Source: Hortaea werneckii
Lineage: Eukaryota > Ascomycota > Dothideomycetes > Mycosphaerellales > Teratosphaeriaceae
Assembly (NCBI GenBank): GCA_037044905.1
Contig: JBAOKB010000093.1
Span: 124,001-188,000 of the forward strand
Direction: 5' to 3'
DNA length: 64,000 nt
Shown here: positions 8,892 to 19,600 of the stretch, piece by piece
Position numbering within the stretch: the stretch's first letter is position 1
Layout: the number at the start of each line of letters is the position of its first letter
Notes under the pieces: model-generated
Database searches by the model: none
Told to the model about the DNA's origin: nothing
The model's input: the letters and a program-made list of their open reading frames with translations, nothing else
Translations under genes and position numbers: made by a program

Positions 8892-10523
8892 ATGTCTGCA
8901 TGGAAAGGCTGGAACGAGCTCGAAGTACGCGGAAATAAAGGAATGGCTGGCTTCACCCCAGTAAACGCACCTGCAGCCGCCAATAACGAACAAAGTGGAC
9001 TCAGAGCTACTGGATCACCGTCTCGCTCTATTTCTGCAGCCGCTGGCCCCTTTGAACGCGTCAAAACAGGTCAAACGAGTCCGGCAGCCACACAAACACC
9101 GTGTCATCCAACGACCAAAAAGGCGAGCGGCAAAGGTCGCAAACGAGGAAGCACTGCCAAATCAGGTCCGAAATCCAAGCGCCGTAAGAGCAACACTAAA
9201 CGTGATATCACCAGCAGTAGTCCCAGTGAAAGTCAAATCACCGATGCATGGCCAGCACTCAAGACTTCCGGTACCGTAGTAAAGAAGGGCACGGGCTCTG
9301 TAAGCCTTACATCCAGCCATGTCTCAGAACCAACGATCAACTCAATGGTCTCAGTGTACGCTCAGCCTACTTCCATGGACGCTGTTCATTCAACAGGGCA
9401 GCCAACGTCAATGAGTGCACTCAAAAGCCAACAGCTGACTAGCAGAACCGCGCATGGTAACCTCGACTCCTCAGCGACAAAGAATAACGGGATCAAGCAA
9501 TCCCAGCCTTTGCTTGATCGACCTGATGGAAATGGAGCTCTGCGCCAGTCTCAGCATCTTCCGTCCACTGTAGACCAACAATCAACATTGTCCTATTCTG
9601 AAGAAGAGGATGAATTCGGCCCGCCTCTCGAGCTAGAGCCTGAGCATCCCTCGACGAATGGAGGCATTGTTCAACGGCAGGAGACTATTATACAGGTGCC
9701 CATCTCGCACTCTAGAATGGCGCTCAACAGTGTGCGAAAGCGGACTCATCAGCAAAATAGTACACCGTCTGTAACACCAAACCTTTTTACCGAAGAAGAA
9801 GCAATCGCGCTGGACGATTCGGATGAGGATCTTCTTGCAGACGTAACCAACGAAGCTGAGAAGGCTTTCGTCAGAGGAGAGCGTACATCCAAACAAAATG
9901 TCAAAGAAGTCGATGAGCACGACGACTATGGCGGAGCGCTACTTACAGATGCCGAGAAACAACTACTAAGCTCTTTTCGAGCCACTAATCGGAATGATGA
10001 AGCAAAGCCAGTGGTCCGAACACCCTTCCCAAGCGCAGTACGAGATCGCTCGCCAATTTGGGGAGCGTCAAACACGACAGTACTTCGGACATGCTTTCGC
10101 ATCGGTGAAGCGCTGAACGTTGGCTGTCAAGCCGTGCGAAGCGACAGACCGGTTCTCCTCGAACTGTATGCGCGCGTCGTGGATTCCTGGCATGAAGGTG
10201 CAGGAAGAGGTGAAGGGAGAAAGCAGAATTTCGTTCTTCACGACCTTTATCACGACAAGCCGCCTTATGTCGATGCGTCGTTTTCGCTATGTGGTCAGAG
10301 CAAGGTCTGGGATGCCGATACAACGACTTTCCTGACCAGGAGGGATGGTGGTATTATGTGTCGTGCCGTCGGACAAATGAAGAAGGAAAGGTGTGGTCGC
10401 GGGAAGTGGTACATCCATCTTCTAAGTATCTGGGAAGCAACATGGGAGGATGTCCATGCTGTTGCCGGGATTTATGCGAAAGATATGTTCGGGCATGCGA
10501 GCGACGACGACGGACAAGGATAA
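8892..10523 (+). CDS. Conserved fungal protein of unknown function, C-terminal domain
   Basis: A single-exon model of 543 aa starts at the first ATG of the open frame (MSAWKGWNEL); a second ATG at 8943 (MAGFTPVN) is an alternative. Residues ~70-130 are Lys/Arg/Ser-rich (GRKRGSTAKSGPKSKRRK), consistent with a nuclear localisation signal. The middle is disordered and acidic in places (SEEEDEFGPPLELEPE). The last ~150 residues form one compact conserved-looking domain, beginning SPIWGASNTTVLRTCFRIGE and continuing through FVLHDLYHDKPPYVDASF to IWEATWEDVHAVAGIY. The alternating hydrophobic strands suggest a beta-rich, possibly OB-like fold; that is inference only. I remember similar domains in other ascomycete hypothetical proteins but no named function. 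A nuclear DNA-related role is possible. Confidence 0.8.
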   Translation: MSAWKGWNELEVRGNKGMAGFTPVNAPAAANNEQSGLRATGSPSRSISAAAGPFERVKTGQTSPAATQTPCHPTTKKASGKGRKRGSTAKSGPKSKRRKSNTKRDITSSSPSESQITDAWPALKTSGTVVKKGTGSVSLTSSHVSEPTINSMVSVYAQPTSMDAVHSTGQPTSMSALKSQQLTSRTAHGNLDSSATKNNGIKQSQPLLDRPDGNGALRQSQHLPSTVDQQSTLSYSEEEDEFGPPLELEPEHPSTNGGIVQRQETIIQVPISHSRMALNSVRKRTHQQNSTPSVTPNLFTEEEAIALDDSDEDLLADVTNEAEKAFVRGERTSKQNVKEVDEHDDYGGALLTDAEKQLLSSFRATNRNDEAKPVVRTPFPSAVRDRSPIWGASNTTVLRTCFRIGEALNVGCQAVRSDRPVLLELYARVVDSWHEGAGRGEGRKQNFVLHDLYHDKPPYVDASFSLCGQSKVWDADTTTFLTRRDGGIMCRAVGQMKKERCGRGKWYIHLLSIWEATWEDVHAVAGIYAKDMFGHASDDDGQG

Positions 10524-11023
10524 GACGATGACGGTCTGGCACCTACGATGCTCGCAGGACTGATGTGGCATGTCAAGAATTCAAAGGATCGCCGGACTCA
10601 GATAGCATATTGCTGACACACATCTTTTGCATCTGGCCTTTCGCTTATTTGCTATTCACTGCCATGTAGACATACTGTAAAGATCTTTTCTAGCTGGTTT
10701 TTGTAGAAATTCAAAAAGAAACATCATTGCAGCCATTGGTAGCATTCACCTCAGGCCCATGAAATGTTTCGCTTGTGACCTCGGAAGTGCCATTTGTGGG
10801 TCAAGCTGCCTAGTGGGGGAGCTCGGACGCGACCATCGTGAAACCACAGGACAATGCCACCGCAATTCCATATATCGCTTGACGATCCAATGTGATTACT
10901 ATCCCGCGCCAGATCGAGACTATCAAACGCGTAGCAACGAAACTTCCACGATGCTTCACCATCGTGGTGCACACTAGCTCAACGCCATCTTGAAGCCACA
11001 ACCGCTCCGGCTCACCGTGCACC
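10524..11023. other. 500-bp intergenic region
   Basis: Tail-to-head spacer between two plus-strand genes. It holds a 3' UTR and the promoter of the next gene; I see no further gene, repeat or recognisable motif. Confidence 0.6.
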
Positions 11024-13262
11024 ATGGAAAGCGCCATAGAACCGGCCGTTTCGCCTCGTGAGGTAGCCACGCCCTCCAAGGCTGGCAGCAAGAACCGCTC
11101 CCTGTCCGATCCGCCCTCCGCCCAGGCCGTCACAGCTCTCCAGCCCTCGCCGACGTTCCGGGAGAGCGTGCGGCAGGGTAGCAAAGACGACCATGACCCC
11201 GCCATCACCGGCATTTATACTCCCACCCAGCAGAAGACCCCCTTCTCACGCAGGCCAGACTTTGCAAGAGGGCTCTCATTGCAGATGCCCGCACCTGCTT
11301 CACCCTCAGCAGCCTCGGGAAGCGCGAATGGCAGTGGGTGGTCACGGGAACAGCCAGCTCCGCTGAGCCCCAAGCTGGACGAGAAGGAGATATACATGCA
11401 AACGGCCGCCAACGATCTTTCTGCTTCCCCTGCAACGTCGCTACCGAGACACTCCAGAGGCTTGGACTTTTCCCGCGCGTGCACGAATCTCCATCATTCG
11501 ACTTTGGCCGAGAGACAGCCGGGCATGGGGAGTCCGGGTAGTAGCCCGGTTATGACGACGAAGGGGGTGAATATTCCAGGGAGGAAGGGCAGTGTTGGGA
11601 GTATGGTGCTGGACTCGCCAGCGATGGGAGGTATTGGGACCGGATGGGGTGGATTGGCTCCTGAGAGGAGTACAGTGAGTAGCTCGGTGGGCAGTGTGAA
11701 TATGATGGGAAGCGACAGCGAGAGCAATGAGAGTGATGAAGACGCAAGCATGGGCGGAGATGTAAGTGACAGCGAGCTGTGAATGAAAAGTGAAAGGAGA
11801 ATGGGCAATGCTGACGCGTGAATGCTTTTAGGACCAAGATGACGCCATCTTCACCACACCGCAAGTGCACAAGCTTCAGAACCCGAGTGCTCCAACGCCC
11901 TTCGCTGGACACAATCCGCCGAGCTGGGCAAATGCCAGCAGTTTCAGTCCGGCACAAGCGTCTCTCATGAAGACGATTCGGCGGAATAAGTTACACAAAG
12001 GGGCTAGGAAGACAAGGACAAGCTCAAGCAGTGCAAGCGGGAGTGGTTATAGTGGCATGGCTTCTCCTCGTACAACCTCTCCGCCGCCACTAAGGAGCAT
12101 AGAGTCTGCTGCCACTGGGCACGGCTCTGCTGGTTATTTCCAATGGGCGACGAACGCTGCTAGAAGCAGGCGTGAAAGTCTCGCCCTAGGTACAGAGGGC
12201 TTGAATATGAGTAGCGGGAATGACAGTGGGGATGAGGCGTCTTCACATACAGGACCAAGTACACCAGGCGTTGTGAGGAGACCGGTGGTCAGGAGAGGGA
12301 ACTTGCTTCCAAAGACGAAAGGCTTTGCTCGTATACGTGCTGCTCTACTCGAAGAGGCAGCTCCAGTGGACACGGATATGCGGCGAGAGTCTGAGACGAT
12401 TAAGCAGGTCCGCGAGCGAGATGGGAGTGTGTCGGAGTTTGACCTCACTCAGGACCCCAATCGGCCTGGCACCGCCACAGCAGCTTCCTCACCTAACCTA
12501 TTACCTGCCGTACCAGAATCAGCACAGGAGGACTTCGGCCGTGATCTCGACAGTGAAACACCAAGCAACAATGGCAAAGCGAACGGTCTTGGAATGATGA
12601 ACTTCGCCCTTCAAGCTTCCCGCAATGGCGGCGGAATGGAATACTGGAACCGATTCGACCCTTCTATGCGAACACCACCCCCTCCACCGGCCTTCCCACG
12701 ACAAGGCAGCAGCGCCATGTCCTCCGACATCAACATGGAATCCCCCGCACCAGGACAGGGCGGCGGCTCAACCACCGATGTCTTTTGGCGCAGACCACGA
12801 GCCAGGAGCTCCGCATCTGACGCTAGCGACGCTTTTGGCTCGACGGCTCCTCCTGCACCGGTGAACGACGATGTCGCGCTGAAGAAGTTCAAGCGCAGAA
12901 GGGAAGACGACTTTGATATCGCGACTATCAAGCGCCGGGCCGTCTCCCCGGGTATGAGTTCCCAGAATAGTCCGGTGCTGACACAGTCGCCGTCGCAGAG
13001 GGATGATAACAAAGGGAACTGGGGTCAGCCTCCTGATCGTGCAGCTGCATCAACGAAAAAGGAGGCCGGTGGACAGCAGACGCAGGGTCCACCAAGCGAG
13101 TCCTCCCAGCCTACTTCTTCGCAGCCGCAGGCTTTGCACAATGTGCGATCGAATAGTGGAGGCAATGTTGCCGGGAACGGACTGGCGAGTCAGGGGAAGA
13201 AGCTGGGGTTGCAGGGTATGACGGATACGAATGATGGGTTGATGAAGATGAGTATTGAATGA
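11024..13262 (+). CDS. Conserved disordered fungal protein, two exons
   Basis: Exons 11024-11761 and 11832-13262 flank a 70-nt intron (GTAAGT donor, GCTGAC branch, TTTTAG acceptor, phase 0); the product is 722 aa. It is Ser/Pro/Gly-rich and lacks a globular enzyme domain. Short islands look conserved: TGIYTPTQQKTPFSRRPDFARGL near residue 65 (split here as ITGIYTPTQQ and PFSRRPDFARG), a Ser/Asp/Glu cluster at the exon junction, QASLMKTIRRNKLHKGARK, and PKTKGFARIRAALLEEAAPV about two-fifths along. Two basic patches (KKFKRRREDDF, IKRRAVSP) could be nuclear signals. I recall similar 'LLPKTKGFARI' proteins across ascomycetes without a settled function. Many SP/TP sites would suit cyclin-dependent or MAP-kinase control; this is inference. 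Confidence 0.85.
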
Positions 13263-13799
13263 GTGGAACGATCACTTGGAGTGAATTTCTTACGGCTGCG
13301 GGTCCGTTTCGGGACGCCGATGGCCTTTGTTGCTTTTTGTCTTGTTGGTTTTTTGAGAGCGAGGCGTTGGTGGGAGTTAGTGTGATACCATCGCTGGAGA
13401 TCCTGGCTGGCGTGTATTTGATAGTTTGACATTTTGGTGCCATGAAGCAAAGAAGCACTTTCATTTTTAACCTGACTTGAAAGTCCTTGTCAATTTTTCT
13501 TGATTTGTGTTTGAAGCATCTAAATATGGTACTCGCTGCATTTCGGTCGGAAGGAATGCCTTCAGCTGCATTATAACACTGGATTGGCACAACGGATGGA
13601 GCTGGAGGTGGCCGGGTGGCAGGCCTGAGGCTGCAAAGTATCTCGGCTCCAGCTCCCGAGACGGTCCCGCTTGACTTCATCCCACCTTACCAGACAACAG
13701 GAGGTCGAGGACTGGTCTTGTGCATATCGTCAAGCTATATAATCGCTTTTTCCAGATTGTTGCAACCCTCGACCGCCTACAAACAGTCACATATCGATC
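13263..13799. other. 537-bp intergenic region
   Basis: Spacer between a 3' end and the start of the capping-protein gene. It presumably holds the capping-protein promoter. No gene, repeat or clear regulatory motif was identified. Confidence 0.6.
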
Positions 13800-14880
13800 A
13801 TGGCGTCGAAACAGCAGACTGTAGCATCTTTCGTCGAAACGGCACCGCCGGGAGAGGTTGGTAGGAGCAGCCAACCGTGGAACATGTGAACTGAGCTGAC
13901 TGCTGCAGCTCTCGAACGTGGTTGCCGGTAGGGATCATGCATCCAATCCGAAACGCTCACTTGCTAAAGCCCTGTGGTAGACATCAAGGCACTAGCTCCA
14001 AGTGAAGTGCAGTCGCTCGAGCCGGCATACAAGAAGTACAACGAGGACCAATACATCATTGTCAAGCTACCAAGCGGCGATCAGACGGTAGGATGAGGGA
14101 GAATCCCATGGACTTGATCACGATGCTAAGGCAGTGCAGGCGATCCTCAGCCAGTACAACTCCTTAGGAAATGGATGGTACTTCGACACCGCCAGCGAGA
14201 CATCCTTCGAGGTTGATCATGCTGCCCAAGTATGCACAGCCGCCTTTGTGTCCTTCGAGTTCAAACATTAACCCCCAACAGAAAACCTCCAACTCGCAGT
14301 CCCAGCCTATCGATTCACCCAACGCCGACTTGATCCGCTCCCTCCAGCAAGCCTTCAAGGCTGCTTCAGCGGAACATTTCCCCTCGTCCACTATTGGCAT
14401 CTACCCTACCTCCAACACCATCACGCTCGTCCTCGTCGCGAACAAATACTCGCCGCAAAACTTCTGGAATGGGCGCTGGCGCAGCACCTATACCTTCGAC
14501 CCTTCCTCTTCCAGCCTGTCAGGCAACGTCAAGATTGACGTGCACTATTACGAAGATGGCAACGTGAGGATGAACACGACGAAGAAGGTCGAGGCTGGCA
14601 ATGTGAGTGGTGGGGCGGAGGCAGTGGTCAAGGAGATCGCAAAGGCGGAGAACAAGTTCCAGGAGGAGCTGAACCGGGCTTTCACTGCGCTCGCGGAGGG
14701 TAGCTTTAAGGGTCTCAGGAGACAGTTGCCGGTGACGAGGCAGAGAATGGAGTGGGAGAAGCACCAGGGGTACAGAGTAAGTTTCATGCCCATGCCTATG
14801 GGATTCGGGTCGTGTTGGAATAGTGTGCTAACTGTCTGCTACAGCTTGGTCAGGACATTGGTGGTGGACGGTCTAAGTAG
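13800..14880 (+). CDS. CAP1: F-actin-capping protein subunit alpha
   Basis: Six exons: 13800-13856, 13909-13927, 13981-14087, 14140-14229, 14282-14776 and 14845-14880. Introns are 52, 53, 52, 52 and 68 nt, and exon 2 is a 19-nt micro-exon. The product is 267 aa, matching the family. Family hallmarks are NGRWRSTYTFD, VDVHYYEDGNV-type strand (here IDVHYYEDGNVRM), EGSFKGLRRQLPVTRQRMEW and the C-terminal tentacle YRLGQDIGGG. It pairs with capping protein beta to cap actin barbed ends in cortical patches. The N-terminal exons were placed by requiring the family pattern PPGEL-NVVADIKAL; the first donor (GTTGGT) is weaker than consensus. LSB5 and STE20, also in this window, act on the same cytoskeleton. 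Confidence 0.95.
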
Positions 14881-16639
14881 TCTTACGATTCCGAGATCAC
14901 TAGCAGCGCTTCAGGCTCCCGCTGGTCCAGTGGAGGTACTTTACCCGCTAGCTAGATCCATGGTAGAAGCACACAAGTACGTGATGTTCCATTTACACTC
15001 ATGTCTTCAATGATAACTACATGGCCTCCTCACTCCGCTGTAATATTGAAACAAACACTCAGGGATCTCTCCCATCACGCAGCGCTGCAGCCTCCTCAGA
15101 TTGATGCAAAGTACTTCATCTCGACCTCACTTCATGTCCTTCTAGTACAAGATGTCGTTGTATCTCGACCGGATTGAGCATACTGATGCTGCAGTATGGA
15201 CCTATGGTCGTCAAGCAAAGCAGCGCCACCGAGTGGAAAGCTGCACTCAGATCGAGAAGGGGGCGGTTCAACGGACCCCGTGCCCCGTACTTTCCCTATC
15301 GGATCATAGGGCAATCCGGCAGCAACCCGCCGATCCTATCGTTTGGGAAGGAACGACTCAACCCAGCTTTCAGAAGGCACGCTAGCGTGGACCCTGAACC
15401 AATTCGAAAAACAAAACTCCGCGCGCTCCTCCTCACCTCCTTCTTCCTCTCTCCGTCGCGTTTTCCCCTGGTCCACTGCAGCTGGTCAGGCGAAAGACCG
15501 TGGCCTACGACCCCTCGCAAGAGGGCGAATGCTTCTTTTTTGCTGCTGTTCCGTTGTTGGTTCAGCATGCCTGCTGTCTTTGGACACGGGCTTTTTTTCC
15601 ACTGTGCAGCCTAGCTCGCAGTGGCGGTGGCCGTAGGTCGCCTTTTTTCAAAATCCTCTTTTTTCCCTTACTTCTTCACTGAAGTACTCCAGCTCATTTG
15701 CTGGATTGCTGCTCCCTTGTGGGTACGGCATCCCTGCTGTCTTCGGACACGGGTTTTTTTTCCACTGTGCAGCCTGGCTCGCAGTGGCGGTGGCCGAAGG
15801 TCGCCTTTTTTTGATTCCCTTTTTCTATCTGTGCTTCTTGCTTGAAGTATTGATGCTCAGTGGATGGATCACTGCTTTCTCATGGACATAGCATGGATGC
15901 TACCTTCGAATATGGGTCTTTTGGATGCACTGTATTGCTTAGTCCGCAGTGGCGATGGCTTCCCTTTACCAACTCTCTTCTTTGCAGCGCTGAACCACTT
16001 CTCATTCAACTTGCCGCAGTGGATACTGTATGTACAGCCGGTCAGATGGTTTGCACGTTGCATATGGGCAGCCGAAACCTTTGCTTGGGTTCCCACGTAC
16101 ATGAATGTACAATGCATGCAGCCACCCAGGCCCTTCTGCATACAAGCCTGTTGGCAGCCTGGAGACACTTTGACCTGGATTTGAAGCTCTGGGAGAGACT
16201 GCATACAACCGCCGCACAGTTTGCTGCCGCGTGCCCCTCCAGGAGTGAATACGCTCTTCCTAGATTTGGAGAATGGCACTTTCACATGCGCCGCTGCGGC
16301 GTTTGCAGGTGACGTACACCGGACCAGCGTTCATCGCCAAGGAGACAAGTATTTTCGCCCGCACGGAGTCACGAAGTCGTGTTGAAATTTCGAGTTGAAG
16401 CTCTCCTTTCAACGTCCCACGCCACGCCTAGCATCGGATCCGAATACGGCTGTCGCACTCCCTTTGCTCGAACCCAAACACGCAACGACAAACGGTAAGA
16501 CCATGCGTTAAAGTACTGTTAGTGTTATAATACCAGTCATGCTGACATTAGTCAGGAGCGAGGTCAACATTTCTGGGACGTCTTCGCCCAAGCCGTAACA
16601 GGCTGGGCCTTGCAAGGAGGTCACAGCTCACGCTGCAAC
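14881..16639. other. 1.76-kb gene-free region with tandem repeat
   Basis: No convincing gene lies between the capping protein and the ZNFX1-like helicase. Several 60-150 aa frames exist, but they overlap on all frames and arise from the tandem repeat annotated separately. The last ~300 bp should contain the promoter and 5' UTR of the helicase gene. Confidence 0.6.
15508..15996. repeat. 163-bp tandem repeat, about three copies
   Basis: Anchor strings recur at exactly 163-bp spacing: CTTTGGACACGGG at 15578, CTTCGGACACGGG at 15741 and CTTCGAATATGGG at 15904. Each is followed by a T-rich run, then CGCAGTGGCGGTGGCC or a diverged form, then a pyrimidine-rich segment and a TGAAGTA block. Copies 1 and 2 are most alike; copy 3 is diverged. 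A further shortened copy may begin near 15465 (CCACTGCAGCTGG). The boundaries given are approximate. Confidence 0.8.
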
Positions 16640-19600
16640 ATGACTGGGAAAAAGTGAGTTTGCTTGCATTATCCGCAGAAGCAATTTGTCCACTAACACC
16701 GAATCGGCAGGCCATGCCATTTCTTCCAGCTTGGCCAATGTAAGAATGGAAACGGTTGCAAGTATGCCCACGTGAAGGATCCAAACTTCAAGCGTAAAGC
16801 CTGCATCAACTTCGCCAAGGGCAAATGCCATCGGGGCAAGACCTGCACTTACTCACATGATCGGGCTGATATAGATCTCTGGAAAGCATCTAACGACCAA
16901 GCTGCTACGGCCGGTGCCAGTGGTCCAAGCAACGTGGACAATGCTGAGGCGGTGTTCAAGAATTGGAGATACAACATCCCGCAGGGGATAGGAACGCCCA
17001 CCCTACTTGGTCCTAACCTGGGCAGATTCTTCAAGCAGGCAACAGAGCTTCTTGACAGCGATGCGGGTAGAATGCAAGAAGTGATCGTCCTTCTTGCAAG
17101 CGAGGGAGGGGTGCAGCGCATCATCGAGTTGCTGGACCAGCCGCTCGACAAAGTCCATCCTGACATTCTCACCCGGCTGTTCGACAGCCGGATCATCCAC
17201 TTCCTCGAGGTCATTACCCACAATAATGTGACGGCTTCGGCGATTCTGAAACCTCGTCTTACAACAATCTACAACATTGTGTGGGATAAAGGCGCTGAGC
17301 GGGCAATCAGGCTCCTCTCTGCTGTTGCACAGCATCTGCAAGCCTTACGTCTATCAGGCCAAGACGGTGATGGTAGTATCAATACAGCGGCCATTCATGC
17401 AATCGAGTGCACTCTCATCGCTTTCGACAAGCTCATCGAGGTCAATACGGAGGCTCAAGTACACGATGAGCTGAAGGCTGTCGCCGAAGCATTCGCAATC
17501 TTATTCAAGGAGCCAATGACAGACGAAGTCAGATTCGCCGTCAAGCCATCTCAGAGGCATTTGCGGCGCGCAGAGCAGCGTCTCGGTCTCGGTCAAGCCA
17601 TACCGACTCAGTCCGAAGGCAAGCAACACAACGGCGAGCGTGCCTCCTTCACTCTGGAGCGTCCAGGCCCGGGAAAGCTCAACATTGACGGCGTACCAAG
17701 GCACGACAATGATCATATAGACATCCGCGAGATCTCCATTTTGCCAACGACACTGGAGATTCAGTTCGCGGGGGCCGAATATCTCCCCTTGGCTGACCCG
17801 ACCCAGTGGCACCTGGGAGGTCTTGAAGGCCTTCTCGATCGCCACTTCCGCCTGCTGCGTGCAGACACCGTCGGTCAACTTCGTGACACGGCTAAGACGG
17901 AGCTTGCAAAGCTCCAAACGCCTGAGGTGCGCGATCGATCCCAGCAGAACAAGCAGAGGACCTCGCGTGCATTCGTTTATGGCAACGCTACGATCGTCGA
18001 TGTGACGTTTACTTGTCGGAACGGCATCGAGTTTGCAATCAGTTTCGATCAGCCCGGAAACGTTCAACGCAAAAACAAGAATGAGCGCAAAGACTGGTGG
18101 CAGAACTCAAAGAGGCTGAGCGACGATGCTTTGGTATGTCTGCTCAGCTCATTGGGCTCAGCAATATTCTTGACTGTGGTTCCGGAGCCTAGAAACCCGA
18201 AAAAGGATGCGACCAAAGGCGAGCAGCAGATTCCAATCCACAAGCAATACGACTTATGGTCTAATGAACAGCGTGCTCATGTTATCGTCAAACCTGCCAG
18301 ACAGGACGGCATACATACTATGCTGAGCGAGTTGTCCTTGGGTGGTAATGCCCATCTGTCGCTAGTCGAGTTCCCCGGCGTCCTCTTACCCGCTTTTCAG
18401 ACAACACTTCGAGCAATGCAACGCTTGAGCGAGACTTTGGAAGTACCTTTCGCAGACGTCCTTGCTCCCGTCTCCACAACAGCCAATCCGACCCGCGATA
18501 TCGAGATCCAACCTCCGAACTATGCAACCAGACCTGGTTTCGAGTTCGATCTCTCGGCGGTCACAACAGGCGGTGAGGCTCTGCGGTTTACTCCAGGTCG
18601 AGATATCGAAGGCTTGGCTGCGGAGCTGGCACAGCATTCGAGTCTCGACCACGGACAGGCGAAGGCAGTCGTCTCCTCGCTTTCGCGGTCCCTGGCCTTG
18701 ATCCAAGGCCCACCTGGAACGGGCAAGTCCTATACTGGCGTCCAGCTCATCAAGATTCTACTTGCGCACAAGAAGCCTTGCAACCTTGGGCCAATCCTCT
18801 GTGTGTGTTTCACAAATCATGCTCTAGATCAGAGTCTGGAGCGCTTACTCGATGAAGGCGTCTCCAATATAGTCCGCATTGGTGGGCGCTCAAAGTCCGA
18901 TCGCTTGGCCGATGTCAACCTGCGTGAAGTCGTGCAGAGGCTGGATCTTACGAAGACGGAGAAATCGGAAAGGTTCAGGCTGACAAAGGAGGTTGAAGAT
19001 GAAGTCACTGAGCTGAAGCTGATTCTTCGCTCCATGTCAGAGCTCGGCAGTCAATCCTCTATCGAAGATTATCTGCGCGAATGGCACCCACAACATCATC
19101 ATCAACTTTTTAGTAACATAGACGAGGAGGGGTTCATTACAGTCAATCGGCATCAGGGCTCAGAATTGCAGCAATGGCTTACCGCTGTACCATGGGATCA
19201 GAAGAAACCCCGGCCGATCGCTGAGCTTGAAAACGCAGACCTTCATCGAATGACGGCCCGCGAGCGTCGTCGTCTGCACCGCGAGTGGACCGCAAAGGCG
19301 GCCGAAAAGGTCCGTGAGAAGTTTTACACCGCTCTTGCAGCGTACAACAAGGCCAAGAGGAGCTGGATAACATACGCACCGAGACAGACCAGCGCGTCCT
19401 GCGCCAGGCGAACATCATTGGGATTACCACCAGCGGCCTTGCGCGCAACTTGGATCTCCTTCGCCGCGTCAATGCCAAGGTCCTGCTTTGTGAGGAAGCT
19501 GGCGAAGTACTTGAATCGCATCTATTAACCGCCCTTCTACCATCGGTGGAGCATGCCATCCTCGTTGGCGATCATCAACAGCTACGGCCGCATGTTCAAA

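Noticed and set aside
15174..16312. Several 60-150-codon frames in the tandem-repeat region
   Set aside because: They occur in several frames, repeat with the 163-bp unit and have no domain.
19346..19365. Classical programmed -1 slippery site in the helicase
   Set aside because: The sequence CCAAGAGGAGC lacks an X XXY YYZ heptamer, so I only list recoding as a remote option.
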